Below, piece by piece: positions 8,828-17,357 of a stretch of 64,000 nucleotides of DNA (the first letter of the stretch is position 1; every line of letters begins with the position of its first letter). The position numbers and the translations under genes are program-made. A model generated the notes under the pieces. It saw only the letters and a program-made list of their open reading frames with translations. It was not told the origin of the DNA and searched no databases. This DNA is from Pseudomonas corrugata (lineage in GTDB: Bacteria; Pseudomonadota; Gammaproteobacteria; Pseudomonadales; Pseudomonadaceae): contig NZ_LHVK01000014.1 in the NCBI RefSeq assembly GCF_001269905.1, forward strand, positions 186,397 through 250,396, in the 5' to 3' direction.

Positions 8828-11390
8828 TACGCCAGTACCGCCAGAGACGCTCAGCGAATATCTGGCTCATTTGCCAATGACTGACCAGCAGCGCGCCGAG
8901 TTGGCGGGCTGCAAGTCTTTCAGCGAATTGCATGAACGTCTTTCGTCTTCGACCTTCGACGCACCCATCGAGGCGGCGCAAGCGTCGGTGGGGCGTCGCC
9001 TGGTCCTGAGCACTGCCGAAGAGCTCGAGGATGCAGAGATGCTGGGGCTCGACGCCAGCGGTCGCGTGTGCCTGAAAGCCACGCCGCCGATTCGTCGGAC
9101 CAAAGTCGTGCCGGAACCCTGGCGCACCAACATCCTGGTGCGCGGCTGGCGCCGGATGACCGGTCGCACCAACCCGCCGAAGCCGCCCAAGGATGAGCGG
9201 GTGCTGCCCCATGCCCGTTGGCGAACCGTGGGCTCGATCCGCCGTTACATTCTGCTGATTCTCATGCTCGGCCAGACCATCGTTGCCGGCTGGTACATGA
9301 AAGGCATCATGCCGTATCAAGGCTGGTCGTTCGTGGACCTGGACGAAGTCCTGCACCAGCCACTGCTGCAGACGGCCACGCAAGTGCTGCCGTATGCCCT
9401 GCAAACCAGCATCCTGATCCTGTTCGGGATTCTGTTCTGCTGGGTATCGGCCGGTTTCTGGACGGCGCTGATGGGCTTCCTGGAGTTGCTCACCGGTCAC
9501 GACAAGTACCGCATTTCCGGCGCCAGTGCCGGCAACGAGCCGATTCCCAAGGACGCCCGCACCGCACTGGTGATGCCGATCTGCAACGAAGACGTACCCC
9601 GTGTGTTTGCCGGCTTGCGCGCGACCTTCGAGTCGGTGAAGGCCACGGGTGATCTGGATCGTTTCGACTTCTTCGTGCTCAGCGACAGTAACGAGACCGA
9701 TATCTGCGTCGCCGAACAGCAGGCCTGGCTGGATGTCTGTCGCGAAGCCGGCGGTCTGGGCAAGATTTTCTATCGCCGCCGCCGTCGTCGCGTGAAGCGC
9801 AAGAGCGGCAACCTCGATGACTTCTGCCGTCGTTGGGGCAGCGACTACAAGTACATGGTCGTGCTCGACGCCGACAGCGTCATGAGTGGCGAGTGCCTGA
9901 CCAGCCTGGTGCGCTTGATGGAAGCCACGCCGGATGCGGGCATCATCCAGACCGCGCCCAAAGCCTCGGGCATGGACACGCTGTATGCACGCATGCAGCA
10001 GTTCGCTACGCGGGTTTACGGTCCGCTGTTCACCGCCGGGCTGCACTTCTGGCAGTTGGGGGAATCCCACTACTGGGGCCACAACGCGATCATCCGCATG
10101 AAGCCGTTCATCGAGCACTGCGCCCTGGCGCCGCTGCCGGGCAAAGGCGCGTTCGCCGGTGCGATCCTGTCCCACGACTTCGTCGAAGCCGCGCTGATGC
10201 GCCGTGCCGGCTGGGGCGTGTGGATTGCCTATGATCTGCCAGGCAGCTACGAAGAGTTGCCGCCGAACCTGCTGGACGAGCTCAAGCGTGACCGTCGCTG
10301 GTGCCACGGCAACCTGATGAACTTCCGGCTGTTCCTGGTCAAGGGCATGCACCCGGTGCACCGTGCGGTGTTCCTGACCGGGGTGATGTCCTACCTGTCG
10401 GCGCCTTTGTGGTTCTTCTTCCTGGTGCTGTCCACTGCGCTGCTGGCGGTGAACACACTGATGGAGCCGCAATACTTCCTCGAGCCACGCCAGCTGTATC
10501 CGCTCTGGCCGCAATGGCATCCAGAGAAGGCCATCGCCCTGTTCTCCACCACGATCGTGCTGCTGTTCCTGCCCAAGCTGTTGAGCATCGTTCTGATCTG
10601 GGCCAAGGGTGCGAAGGAGTTCGGTGGCAAGTTCAAGGTGACGGTGTCGATGCTGCTGGAGATGTTGTTCTCCATGTTGCTGGCGCCGGTGCGGATGATC
10701 TTCCACACCCGTTTCGTGCTCGCCGCGTTCCTGGGCTGGGCCGCCACCTGGAACTCGCCGCAACGTGACGATGACTCGACGCCTTGGAGCGAAGCGGTCA
10801 AGCGCCACGGTCCGCAGACCCTGCTGGGCTTCTTCTGGGCGCTGCTGGTGATCTGGTTGAACCCGAGCTTCCTGTGGTGGTTGGTGCCTATCGTCGGTTC
10901 GTTGATGCTGTCGATCCCGGTGTCGGTGATCTCCAGCCGTGTAGGCCTGGGCTTGAAGTCCCGTGATGAAAGCCTGTTCCTGATCCCTGAGGAATACGCG
11001 CCCCCACAGGAGCTGCTGTCGACAGACCAGTACACTCACGAGAACCGTTGGCATGCATTGAACGACGGCTTCATTCGTGCGGTGGTCGACCCACAGCAAA
11101 ACGCCCTGGCGTATGCGTTGGCGACGTCCCGGCACGGCCAGGCCGAGCCGATCGAATGGCTGCGGGTCGAACGCGTTCGTCATGCCTTGAAGGTCGGCCC
11201 GGCCGGGCTCAATAACGGCGAGCGCCTGGCGCTGCTGAGCGATCCGGTGGTCCTGTCCCGACTGCATGAGCAGGTCTGGAGTGAAGGCCACTCCGAATGG
11301 CTGGCGGCATGGCGGGCATCGGTCAAGGCCGATCCCCATGCACCGCTGCTACCGCTTCGGCCGGTGAGCGCACAGACTCAAGTGGCCTGA
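8820..11390 (+). CDS. opgH: Glucans biosynthesis glucosyltransferase H
   Basis: Inner-membrane glycosyltransferase of family 2 that polymerises the glucan backbone from UDP-glucose and exports it. It is 856 residues. Two transmembrane segments (about residues 140-165 and 190-225) precede the cytoplasmic catalytic domain. That domain has MPICNEDV near 255, the acidic pair in VLDADSVM, HDFVEAALM, and RDRRW in place of the Q/RxxRW motif. Several further membrane segments follow (FLTGVMSYLSAP, FLVLSTALLAV, ALLVIWLNPSFLWWLVP). Its start lies inside the last codons of opgG, so the two are translationally coupled. An intrinsic terminator follows directly. Confidence 0.95.
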   Translation: MSNTPVPPETLSEYLAHLPMTDQQRAELAGCKSFSELHERLSSSTFDAPIEAAQASVGRRLVLSTAEELEDAEMLGLDASGRVCLKATPPIRRTKVVPEPWRTNILVRGWRRMTGRTNPPKPPKDERVLPHARWRTVGSIRRYILLILMLGQTIVAGWYMKGIMPYQGWSFVDLDEVLHQPLLQTATQVLPYALQTSILILFGILFCWVSAGFWTALMGFLELLTGHDKYRISGASAGNEPIPKDARTALVMPICNEDVPRVFAGLRATFESVKATGDLDRFDFFVLSDSNETDICVAEQQAWLDVCREAGGLGKIFYRRRRRRVKRKSGNLDDFCRRWGSDYKYMVVLDADSVMSGECLTSLVRLMEATPDAGIIQTAPKASGMDTLYARMQQFATRVYGPLFTAGLHFWQLGESHYWGHNAIIRMKPFIEHCALAPLPGKGAFAGAILSHDFVEAALMRRAGWGVWIAYDLPGSYEELPPNLLDELKRDRRWCHGNLMNFRLFLVKGMHPVHRAVFLTGVMSYLSAPLWFFFLVLSTALLAVNTLMEPQYFLEPRQLYPLWPQWHPEKAIALFSTTIVLLFLPKLLSIVLIWAKGAKEFGGKFKVTVSMLLEMLFSMLLAPVRMIFHTRFVLAAFLGWAATWNSPQRDDDSTPWSEAVKRHGPQTLLGFFWALLVIWLNPSFLWWLVPIVGSLMLSIPVSVISSRVGLGLKSRDESLFLIPEEYAPPQELLSTDQYTHENRWHALNDGFIRAVVDPQQNALAYALATSRHGQAEPIEWLRVERVRHALKVGPAGLNNGERLALLSDPVVLSRLHEQVWSEGHSEWLAAWRASVKADPHAPLLPLRPVSAQTQVA

Positions 11391-11396
11391 TGCGCA

Positions 11397-11431
11397 AAAG
11401 CCCCGCTTCCCAAAAGGAAGCGGGGCTTTTT
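11397..11431 (+). terminator. Intrinsic terminator after opgGH
   Basis: The stem AAAAGCCCCGCTTCC pairs with GGAAGCGGGGCTTTTT around a CAAAA loop, 7 bases after the opgH stop. The A and T tracts on both sides mean it could also end transcription from the convergent gene. Confidence 0.9.
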
Positions 11432-11457
11432 GTTGGGTGTCTTGTGAGCACCACCCC

Positions 11458-11487
11458 TGTGGCGAGGGGATAAATCCCCTCGCCACA
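11458..11487. repeat. Short perfect inverted repeat (TGGCGAGGGG family)
   Basis: TGTGGCGAGGGGA and TCCCCTCGCCACA are perfect complements around TAAA. It lies 3 bases beyond the stop of the minus-strand gene 11491-11862 and could protect or end that transcript. Confidence 0.7.
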
Positions 11488-11490
11488 ACA

Positions 11491-11862
11491 TCACTCGGCT
11501 TCAGCTCGTGGATCGACCCGATCCAGTGCCCGATTCGCCAGCAGATTGCTCAACTCAATCAACTGCTGAAGACCCAAGGCAAAATGCCGTCGCGAGCCAT
11601 CCAGCTCGAACGCCAGGTCGCTGGCCATGACATTGGCCGAAGCCAGGGTCTCGCTGAGGTTGGCCAGCAGACACTCGGTGTCGATATCGTCCACAATGGT
11701 GAAGAGCTGGCCAGGGGGCGGCACCTTCTCGGGTTCCGCCTGTTTCGGTTTCAGGTAGAAATCCAATGCCCGCTCGGTGGCTTCCTGGAGTTTTTCGGGG
11801 TCGAGGCCGGTATAGGAAGAGGCTGGGTCCGTTTCCGGAGGATTGGGTGTGATCTTGAACAT
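11491..11862 (-). CDS. Small Pseudomonas-type protein, DUF3077/DUF6124-like
   Basis: A 123-residue protein of unknown function. It begins MFKITPNPPETDP, contains a helical stretch (LDPEKLQEATERALDFYL), then FTIVDDIDTECLLANLSETL and a C-terminal helix ending LANRALDRVDPRAEAE. This layout recalls small multi-copy pseudomonad proteins placed in DUF3077/DUF6124, but I assign the family from memory of the pattern only. The start at 11862 is supported by AGGAG 8 bases upstream. The same frame is open further upstream, through a structured leader that I do not regard as coding. No signal peptide or membrane segment is seen. Confidence 0.75.
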   Translation of the reverse strand: MFKITPNPPETDPASSYTGLDPEKLQEATERALDFYLKPKQAEPEKVPPPGQLFTIVDDIDTECLLANLSETLASANVMASDLAFELDGSRRHFALGLQQLIELSNLLANRALDRVDPRAEAE

Positions 11863-12206
11863 GGTGATGCTCCTAGGGTAATGGAGCCGCCAGAATTCGC
11901 TGCTAAACAAAAAAGGTGGCGACTGTACGCGGGTTAGCAGACCGGCCCCTAGAACCCGGCAGACCCTGAGGTCTCCCACGCACAACCGCCATGACATAGA
12001 CGTGTAGACACTGAAGTCTGAACACGAATGTGGAGAACTGTACGTCTAGGATTGTCCGAGCTGCTAAACCCGATCGCTGAACCGACAGCGACCCGCAAAC
12101 AATAGGACCCAGACCCCAAGCGCACAAGCCGGCGGATTCTGGCGCAGTTGTAGGCAATGGCGCAAGACGATGTAGCCCTGCTCAACTCCCGACAACAGCA
12201 CCCAAT
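11863..12206 (-). other. Structured leader/promoter region of the DUF6124-like gene with repeated dyads
   Basis: No convincing gene. Two near-identical 14-bp dyads, AGACCCTGAGGTCT (11961-11974) and AGACACTGAAGTCT (12006-12019), are 45 bases apart. CTGCTAA/TTAGCAG elements recur at about 11899, 11933 and 12060, and the first two form an inverted pair around a 25-base loop. Such organised symmetry suggests a regulatory leader or a dispersed element. Confidence 0.5.
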
Positions 12207-12299
12207 CCTGTGGGAGCGAGCCTGCTCGCGATGAACGATAACGCGGTCTGACAGAAGAAGCGCGGCGCTTTCATCGCGAGCAGGCTCGCTCCCACAGGG
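12207..12299. repeat. REPIN (paired inverted REP)
   Basis: GTGGGAGCGAGCCTGCTCGCGATGAA and its complement, which ends GCTCCCAC, flank a spacer of about 35 bases. It is the first of two in tandem downstream of the chemoreceptor gene 12418-14334. Confidence 0.85.
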
Positions 12300-12312
12300 G
12301 ACGGTGTCGTCA

Positions 12313-12400
12313 GTGGGAGCAAGGCTTGCCCGCGATGAACGATAACGCGATCTTGCAGAAGAACCGCGGCGCTTTCATCGCGAGCAAGCTCTGCTCCCAC
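12313..12400. repeat. REPIN (paired inverted REP), second copy
   Basis: Arms GTGGGAGCAAGGCTTGCCCGCGATGAA and TTCATCGCGAGCAAGCTCTGCTCCCAC are imperfectly paired. Its spacer (GATAACGCGATCTTGCAGAA) is the same as that of the REPIN at 14524-14616 over at least 20 bases. Confidence 0.85.
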
Positions 12401-12417
12401 CGGGGAGGGGGTATTGT

Positions 12418-14334
12418 CTAGACCTTGAACCGCCCCACCAACGTCTGCAGATGAACGCCGAGGCGTGCCAGTTCGGCGCTGGAGGCGGCGGTTTCTTCGC
12501 TGGCGGCGGAGGTTTGTTCGGAGACGTCGCGCACGTTCAGCACGCTGCGGTTGATCTCTTCGGCCGTGGCGCTCTGCTGTTCGGCCGCAGCGGCGATCTG
12601 CTGGTTCATCGACTGGATGGCCGAGACCGTGCGGGTGATGTTTTCCAGGGAGCCACCGGCTCGGCGGGTGAGTTCGACGCTGCTGTCGGTCAGGCCGCGG
12701 CTGTTGTCCATGATGCTCGCAACCTTTTCGGTTCCGCTTTGCAGCCCGAGGATGAGTTCTTCGATCTCTTCGGTGGATTTCTGAGTGCGTTGGGCCAGGC
12801 TGCGGACTTCGTCGGCGACCACTGCGAAACCACGCCCCGCCTCACCGGCGCGAGCGGCTTCGATGGCGGCATTGAGCGCCAGCAGGTTGGTTTGCTGGGC
12901 TACGGACTTGATGACGTCCAGCACGCTGCCGATCTTGTCGCTCTCGTGTTTGAGATGGCTCATCGCTTCGGTGGAGTTGCCGACCTCGTTGGCCAAGCGC
13001 TCGATCTGGGCGATGGCTTCGCCGACCACCCGCTCGCCCTCGCGGGCTTGCTGGTCGGCGGCGACGGCGGCTTCGGAGGCTTCCTCGGCGTTGCGCGCCA
13101 CGTCCTGCACCGTGGCGGTCATTTCGTGCATGGCGGTGGCGACCTGATCGGTCTCGACCTTCTGGCTGTTGACTCCGGCGCTGGTTTGTTCTGTCACGGC
13201 CGAAAGCTGTTCGGCGGCGCTGGCGATCTGCGTCACACCGTCTCTGATACCGCCGATCAATTCCCGCAGACTGACGACCATCCGTTGCAAGCTGCCTTGC
13301 AGCTGGCCCATCTCGTCGCGACGGCTGACCTCAAGGTTTTGACTCAGGTCGCCCGAGGCGACACGTTCGACAGCGATCAGCGTCTGCTGCAGCGGAGCGA
13401 CGATCTGCCGCGTGATCAACCATGCGGCAAGCAGCCCGAATGCCAAGGCCAGGAGGGCGACAATGATCAAGGTGTTTTTCGCTTGAGCCGTCTCCTGGTC
13501 GCGTTTTTCAACTTGCGAGATGGTCAGCTCGTTGTTCAGCTCCTTCAGGAGGGCGTCTTGATCCATCATTCTTTTGAGTGCGGCGGCGCTGGCAACTTGC
13601 GAATCACGAAAAAGGCTGACGGCGGCGCGATAACCCTTGAGTGATTCGGTGGCTTGTTGCAGGTTGGCGATATGTTGTTCCGGCAGTCTGCTCGGCAGGC
13701 TTGCGAGATTTTTCAAAGCGTCGTCAATTGCTTCCAGTGCCGGTTGTTCGGCTTCGGTCTTGCCACTGTAGGTGTAGCCTCGAACCTGGAAACGGGCCTG
13801 CTGGATCAATTTGCTCAGCTCGATCACGCTGTTGAATTGCGCGATGCTGTCGCCTTGCAGCAGTGACTTTTCAACTTCCGCGACCTTGGCCACGGCGTTG
13901 TCGGCGGTGGCACCGAGCTTGGACCGGGCCGATTCGCGGTTATCTGTCGCTTGGGTCAGGTCGTTAAAGGCGCGTTTGTACTCATCGAGGATCGCCAGCT
14001 GCTGGTTGAACATCTGCTGGTCAACGGCTCGTACAAATTGTTTGAGAGCGGCTTGCAAGCCCTCCTGGAGCTTGCCCAGGAGATCGTTGACGGCGGCGGG
14101 GCCTTGCTCACCGCGGCGCATTTCGTATTCGAGGCGAGCGACTCGCAAGTCCTTGGCCGTCTCGTTGAGATGGGCGATGGCGGCCTGTTTGTCCGCCCGA
14201 CTGATCACGCTGCTCAGGCTGTCCCAGCCTGCAAAAGTACTAAGGACCGTCATGAGCAAGACCAGGCCGAAACCGACGCCCAACTTGCGATTGACACTTA
14301 CGTTTCCCAGCTTTTCGGTTAGCCAACTGAACAT
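12418..14334 (-). CDS. Methyl-accepting chemotaxis protein, HBM-type sensor (copy A)
   Basis: Transmembrane chemoreceptor of 638 residues. Start at 14334 with GAAGGAG 8 bases upstream; a longer frame upstream is not used. Order: TM1 at about 17-37 (VGFGLVLLMTVLSTFAGW), a large all-helical periplasmic domain to about 275, TM2 (LIIVALLALAFGLLAAWLI), HAMP, and a cytoplasmic signalling domain with the hairpin core NLLALNAAIEAARAGEAGRG. Length and layout match the helical-bimodular receptors typified by P. putida McpS/McpQ, which bind TCA-cycle acids or citrate. The position next to rsmE-tatC resembles that of mcpQ as I recall it. The ligand is not shown by the sequence. It is a tandem paralogue of 14634-16550. 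Confidence 0.92.
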   Translation of the reverse strand: MFSWLTEKLGNVSVNRKLGVGFGLVLLMTVLSTFAGWDSLSSVISRADKQAAIAHLNETAKDLRVARLEYEMRRGEQGPAAVNDLLGKLQEGLQAALKQFVRAVDQQMFNQQLAILDEYKRAFNDLTQATDNRESARSKLGATADNAVAKVAEVEKSLLQGDSIAQFNSVIELSKLIQQARFQVRGYTYSGKTEAEQPALEAIDDALKNLASLPSRLPEQHIANLQQATESLKGYRAAVSLFRDSQVASAAALKRMMDQDALLKELNNELTISQVEKRDQETAQAKNTLIIVALLALAFGLLAAWLITRQIVAPLQQTLIAVERVASGDLSQNLEVSRRDEMGQLQGSLQRMVVSLRELIGGIRDGVTQIASAAEQLSAVTEQTSAGVNSQKVETDQVATAMHEMTATVQDVARNAEEASEAAVAADQQAREGERVVGEAIAQIERLANEVGNSTEAMSHLKHESDKIGSVLDVIKSVAQQTNLLALNAAIEAARAGEAGRGFAVVADEVRSLAQRTQKSTEEIEELILGLQSGTEKVASIMDNSRGLTDSSVELTRRAGGSLENITRTVSAIQSMNQQIAAAAEQQSATAEEINRSVLNVRDVSEQTSAASEETAASSAELARLGVHLQTLVGRFKV

Positions 14335-14523
14335 GCCGATACTCCTTCGGAGCTTTTTGTAGGCCTTATGAGGAGAGTATCGACCATGCAATGCAGATCT
14401 GTAGGAAATAGGTGGGGGATTGGATGGGAGGGGGCGTGCTCTTGTTCGGTTAAGAATCAGTCGCAAATCCGTCCACCGTGGGGGCAGCTTGCTCAGGCTC
14501 AACTCCCGACAACAGCACCCAAT

Positions 14524-14616
14524 CCTGTGGGAGCGAGCCTGCTCGCGATGAACGATAACGCGATCTTGCAGAAGGACCGCGCCGCCTTCATCGCGAGCAA
14601 GCTCAGCTCCCACAGG
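14524..14616. repeat. REPIN between the two chemoreceptor genes
   Basis: Left arm GTGGGAGCGAGCCTGCTCGCGATGAA, right arm TTCATCGCGAGCAAGCTCAGCTCCCAC. The 30 or so bases before it (from about 14496, CTCAACTCCCGACAACAGCA) are identical to those before the REPIN at 12207, showing that the flank was duplicated with the gene. Confidence 0.85.
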
Positions 14617-14633
14617 GGAAGGATTGTGTATCT

Positions 14634-16550
14634 CTAGACCTTGAACCGCCCCACCAGCGTCTGTAAATGAATGCCGAGTCGCGCCAGCTCGGCACTGGAG
14701 CTGGCGGTCTCTTCGCTGGCGGCGGAGGTTTGTTCGGAGACGTCGCGCACGTTCAATACACTGCGGTTGATCTCCTCGGCCGTGGCGCTCTGTTGTTCGG
14801 CCGCGGCGGCGATCTGCTGGTTCATCGACTGGATGGCCGAGACCGTGCGGGTGATGTTTTCCAGCGAACCGCCGGCCCGGCGGGTCAGATCGACGCTGCT
14901 GTCGGTCAAGCTGCGGCTGTTGTCCATGATGGTGGCGACCTGTTCGGTGCCGTTTTGCAGGCCGACGATCAGTTCCTCGATTTCTTCGGTGGATTTCTGG
15001 GTGCGCTGGGCCAGGCTGCGGACTTCGTCGGCGACCACGGCGAACCCACGCCCGGCTTCACCGGCACGGGCGGCCTCGATGGCGGCGTTGAGGGCCAGCA
15101 GGTTGGTCTGTTGGGCGACAGATTTGATCACGTCCAGGACGCTGCCGATTTTGTCGCTCTCGCGCTTCAGATCGCTCATGGCGTTGGTGGAGTGGCCCAC
15201 TTCCTCGGCCAGGCGCTCGATCTGGGCGATGGCTTCGCCGACCACTTTTTCGCCCTCGCGAGCCTGCTGATCCGCGGCGACGGCAGCTTCGGAGGCTTCT
15301 TCGGCGTTGCGTGCGACTTCCTGCACCGTGGCGGTCATTTCGTGCATGGCGGTGGCGACCTGATCGGTCTCGACCTTCTGGCTGTTGACCCCGGCGCTGG
15401 TCTGCTCGGTCACGGCGGAAAGCTGTTCGGCGGCGCTGGCGATCTGGGTGACGCCTTCGCTGATGCCTCCGATCAACTGCCGCAGGCTCACGGTCATGCT
15501 TTGCATGGCGCGTTGCAGTTGGCCCATTTCGTCGCGACGCCCGGAGATCAGGTTGTGGCTCAGATCGCCCGCGGCTACCCGTTCGGCGACCTGCAGGGTC
15601 TGGCCGAGCGGGACGACGATCTGCCGGGTGATGAGCAGGGCGGCAATGACACCGAACAGCAGGGCCAGCGCGGCAGCGGCGATCAGGACGGTCTTGGCCT
15701 GGGCGACGTCGTGGTCACGCTTGGCTGTCTGGGTCACGGTCAGCTTCTGGCTGGAGTCGATCAGCACTTGGCCTTGCTCGGCCATGCGCTGAAGGGCGGC
15801 ACCGTTCTCGATCTGCGAGTCACGGAACTGCGCGACCGCCGTGCGGTACAGATTGAACGAATCGTTGGCCTGTTGCAGGTTGGCGGCGTGCTCCTGGGGC
15901 AGTTGGTCCGGCAGGCGCGCCAGCAGCTTGAGCACGGCACTGATGGCTTCGAGGGCCGGCTGCTGGGCTTCGCTCTTGCCGCTGTAGGTGTAGCCGCGAA
16001 CCTGGTAACGCGCTTGCTGGACCGCTTTGCTCAAGATCACCACGCTGTTGAACTGGGTGATGTCGCCGCCTTGCAACAGCGATTTTTCCACTTCGGCGAT
16101 GCGGGCCACAGCGTTGTCGGCACTGGCGCCGAGTTTGCTGCGGGCATCTTCGCGGTCGACGGTGGCGCGGGTCATTTCGGCAAAGGCGCTTTTGTACTCG
16201 GCCACGGCGGCCAGTTGTTTATCGATCATGGCCACATCGGCCGGCTGTTCGAGCAACTGGCGAGCGGTCTTCAGCCCGGCCTCTAGTTTGTCCAGCAGGT
16301 CGTTGACGTGCTGCGGCCCTTTCTCGCCCCGCGTGGTGTTGTAATCAATGCTGGCCAGGCTCAAGTCCTTGCTCAAGTCGTTCAGGCTGGCAATGAATCC
16401 CAGTTTGTCGCCCCGGCTGGTGACGTTGCCCAAGCCGGACCAACCGGTGAAGGCGATCATCAAGGTGAGAAACAGTACCAGGCCGAAGCCGAAGCCGAGT
16501 TTGCGATTGACGCTTACGTTTCCCAGACTCTGAGCAAACCACCGGAACAT
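14634..16550 (-). CDS. Methyl-accepting chemotaxis protein, HBM-type sensor (copy B)
   Basis: 638 residues, exactly the length of copy A. Start at 16550 with GGGAG upstream. TM1 FGFGLVLFLTLMIAFTGW, a helical periplasmic sensor domain, TM2 near 280-303 (VLIAAAALALLFGVIAALLI), HAMP and a signalling domain. The last 280 or so residues differ from copy A at only about 20 positions, while the periplasmic halves differ heavily. Shared signalling with separate ligand recognition is the simplest reading. Related receptors bind organic acids; which of the two is the original, and the ligand of each, are not determinable here. It lies just downstream of rsmE on the same strand, with its own upstream gap. 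Confidence 0.92.
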   Translation of the reverse strand: MFRWFAQSLGNVSVNRKLGFGFGLVLFLTLMIAFTGWSGLGNVTSRGDKLGFIASLNDLSKDLSLASIDYNTTRGEKGPQHVNDLLDKLEAGLKTARQLLEQPADVAMIDKQLAAVAEYKSAFAEMTRATVDREDARSKLGASADNAVARIAEVEKSLLQGGDITQFNSVVILSKAVQQARYQVRGYTYSGKSEAQQPALEAISAVLKLLARLPDQLPQEHAANLQQANDSFNLYRTAVAQFRDSQIENGAALQRMAEQGQVLIDSSQKLTVTQTAKRDHDVAQAKTVLIAAAALALLFGVIAALLITRQIVVPLGQTLQVAERVAAGDLSHNLISGRRDEMGQLQRAMQSMTVSLRQLIGGISEGVTQIASAAEQLSAVTEQTSAGVNSQKVETDQVATAMHEMTATVQEVARNAEEASEAAVAADQQAREGEKVVGEAIAQIERLAEEVGHSTNAMSDLKRESDKIGSVLDVIKSVAQQTNLLALNAAIEAARAGEAGRGFAVVADEVRSLAQRTQKSTEEIEELIVGLQNGTEQVATIMDNSRSLTDSSVDLTRRAGGSLENITRTVSAIQSMNQQIAAAAEQQSATAEEINRSVLNVRDVSEQTSAASEETASSSAELARLGIHLQTLVGRFKV

Positions 16551-16649
16551 GCTGATACTCCCTTGAGCGACCAATTGGTTTTATGGGGAGGTATATCGGC
16601 GGCTTGAGCGGGATCTGTAGAAATTTGCCGGGATTTTGCGCTGAGGAGA

Positions 16650-17357
16650 TCAGAACAGCCGTGCGAGCAATGCCGTAACGGCGGTCTCGACCCGCAGGAT
16701 TCGCTCGCCAAGCTGCACCGGTTGCAGGCCGGCCCTGCCCAGCAGGTCGATCTCGTAAGGAATCCAGCCGCCTTCGGGGCCAATCGCCAGCGTGACCGGT
16801 TCCGTCAATGCCCGGGGGCAGGGCGGGTGGTCGCCAGGATGACCCACCAGGCCCAGGGTGCCATTGGCGATGGCAGGCAGGCGATCTTCGACGAAGGGCT
16901 TGAAGCGTTTTTCGATGATGATGTCCGGCAGCACACTGTCCCGGGCCTGTTCCAGGCCGAGGATCAGTTGTTCGCGAATGGCCGCGGGTTCGAGGAAGGG
17001 CGTCTGCCAGAAGCTTTTCTCGACGCGATAGCTGTTGATCAGCACGACGCGCGGCACGCCCATGGTGGCAATGGTCTGGAACACCCGCCGGAGCATCTTC
17101 GGACGCGGCAGAGCCAGTACCAGAGTCAGTGGTAGCTTGGCCGGCGGCGGTTGATCGAGGGTGACTTGCAACTCTGCCTCGCAGGCTTCAAGGCGCAACA
17201 CCTGAGCCTTGCCCATCAACCCGCCGACCCGCCCAACCCGCAGGCTGTCGCCGACGGCGCTGCGGTGGACTTCCTGCATGTGGGTCAACCGACGATCGTT
17301 CAGGACGACCCGGTCAGGACCGACGAAATCGGCCTCCTCGAGCAGCAGCAGGTTCAC
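16650..17357 (-). CDS. rsmE: 16S rRNA (uracil-1498-N3)-methyltransferase
   Basis: Methylates U1498 of 16S rRNA using S-adenosylmethionine. The 235-residue protein belongs to the SPOUT class. The knotted cofactor-binding region is visible as LAIGPEGGW followed by ERILRVETAVTALL at the C-terminus. The N-terminal PUA-like part has RLTHMQEVHRSAVGD. The start codon is GTG at 17357. It overlaps the tatC stop by four bases (GTGA), so the gene is translationally coupled to the tat operon. Confidence 0.94.
   Translation of the reverse strand: MNLLLLEEADFVGPDRVVLNDRRLTHMQEVHRSAVGDSLRVGRVGGLMGKAQVLRLEACEAELQVTLDQPPPAKLPLTLVLALPRPKMLRRVFQTIATMGVPRVVLINSYRVEKSFWQTPFLEPAAIREQLILGLEQARDSVLPDIIIEKRFKPFVEDRLPAIANGTLGLVGHPGDHPPCPRALTEPVTLAIGPEGGWIPYEIDLLGRAGLQPVQLGERILRVETAVTALLARLF

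Noticed and set aside
8721..11339. Minus-strand open frame of 872 codons opposite opgH
   Set aside because: Same reason: opgH is certain on the plus strand, and the antisense product shows only low-complexity composition without a start context.
11903..12185. Small minus-strand open frames upstream of the DUF6124-like gene
   Set aside because: They overlap each other in two frames, have no good ribosome-binding site and coincide with the dyad-rich leader.
12207..12400. Possible CRISPR-like array of repeated palindromes
   Set aside because: The repeats are inverted pairs with long arms, only two units are present, and identical arms recur all over the window; they are REPINs.
14667..16286. 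Plus-strand open frame of 539 codons opposite chemoreceptor copy B, rich in GG and FGG
   Set aside because: The composition follows from the Ala/Glu/Gln-rich heptads of the receptor read in reverse; the same shadow occurs opposite copy A.
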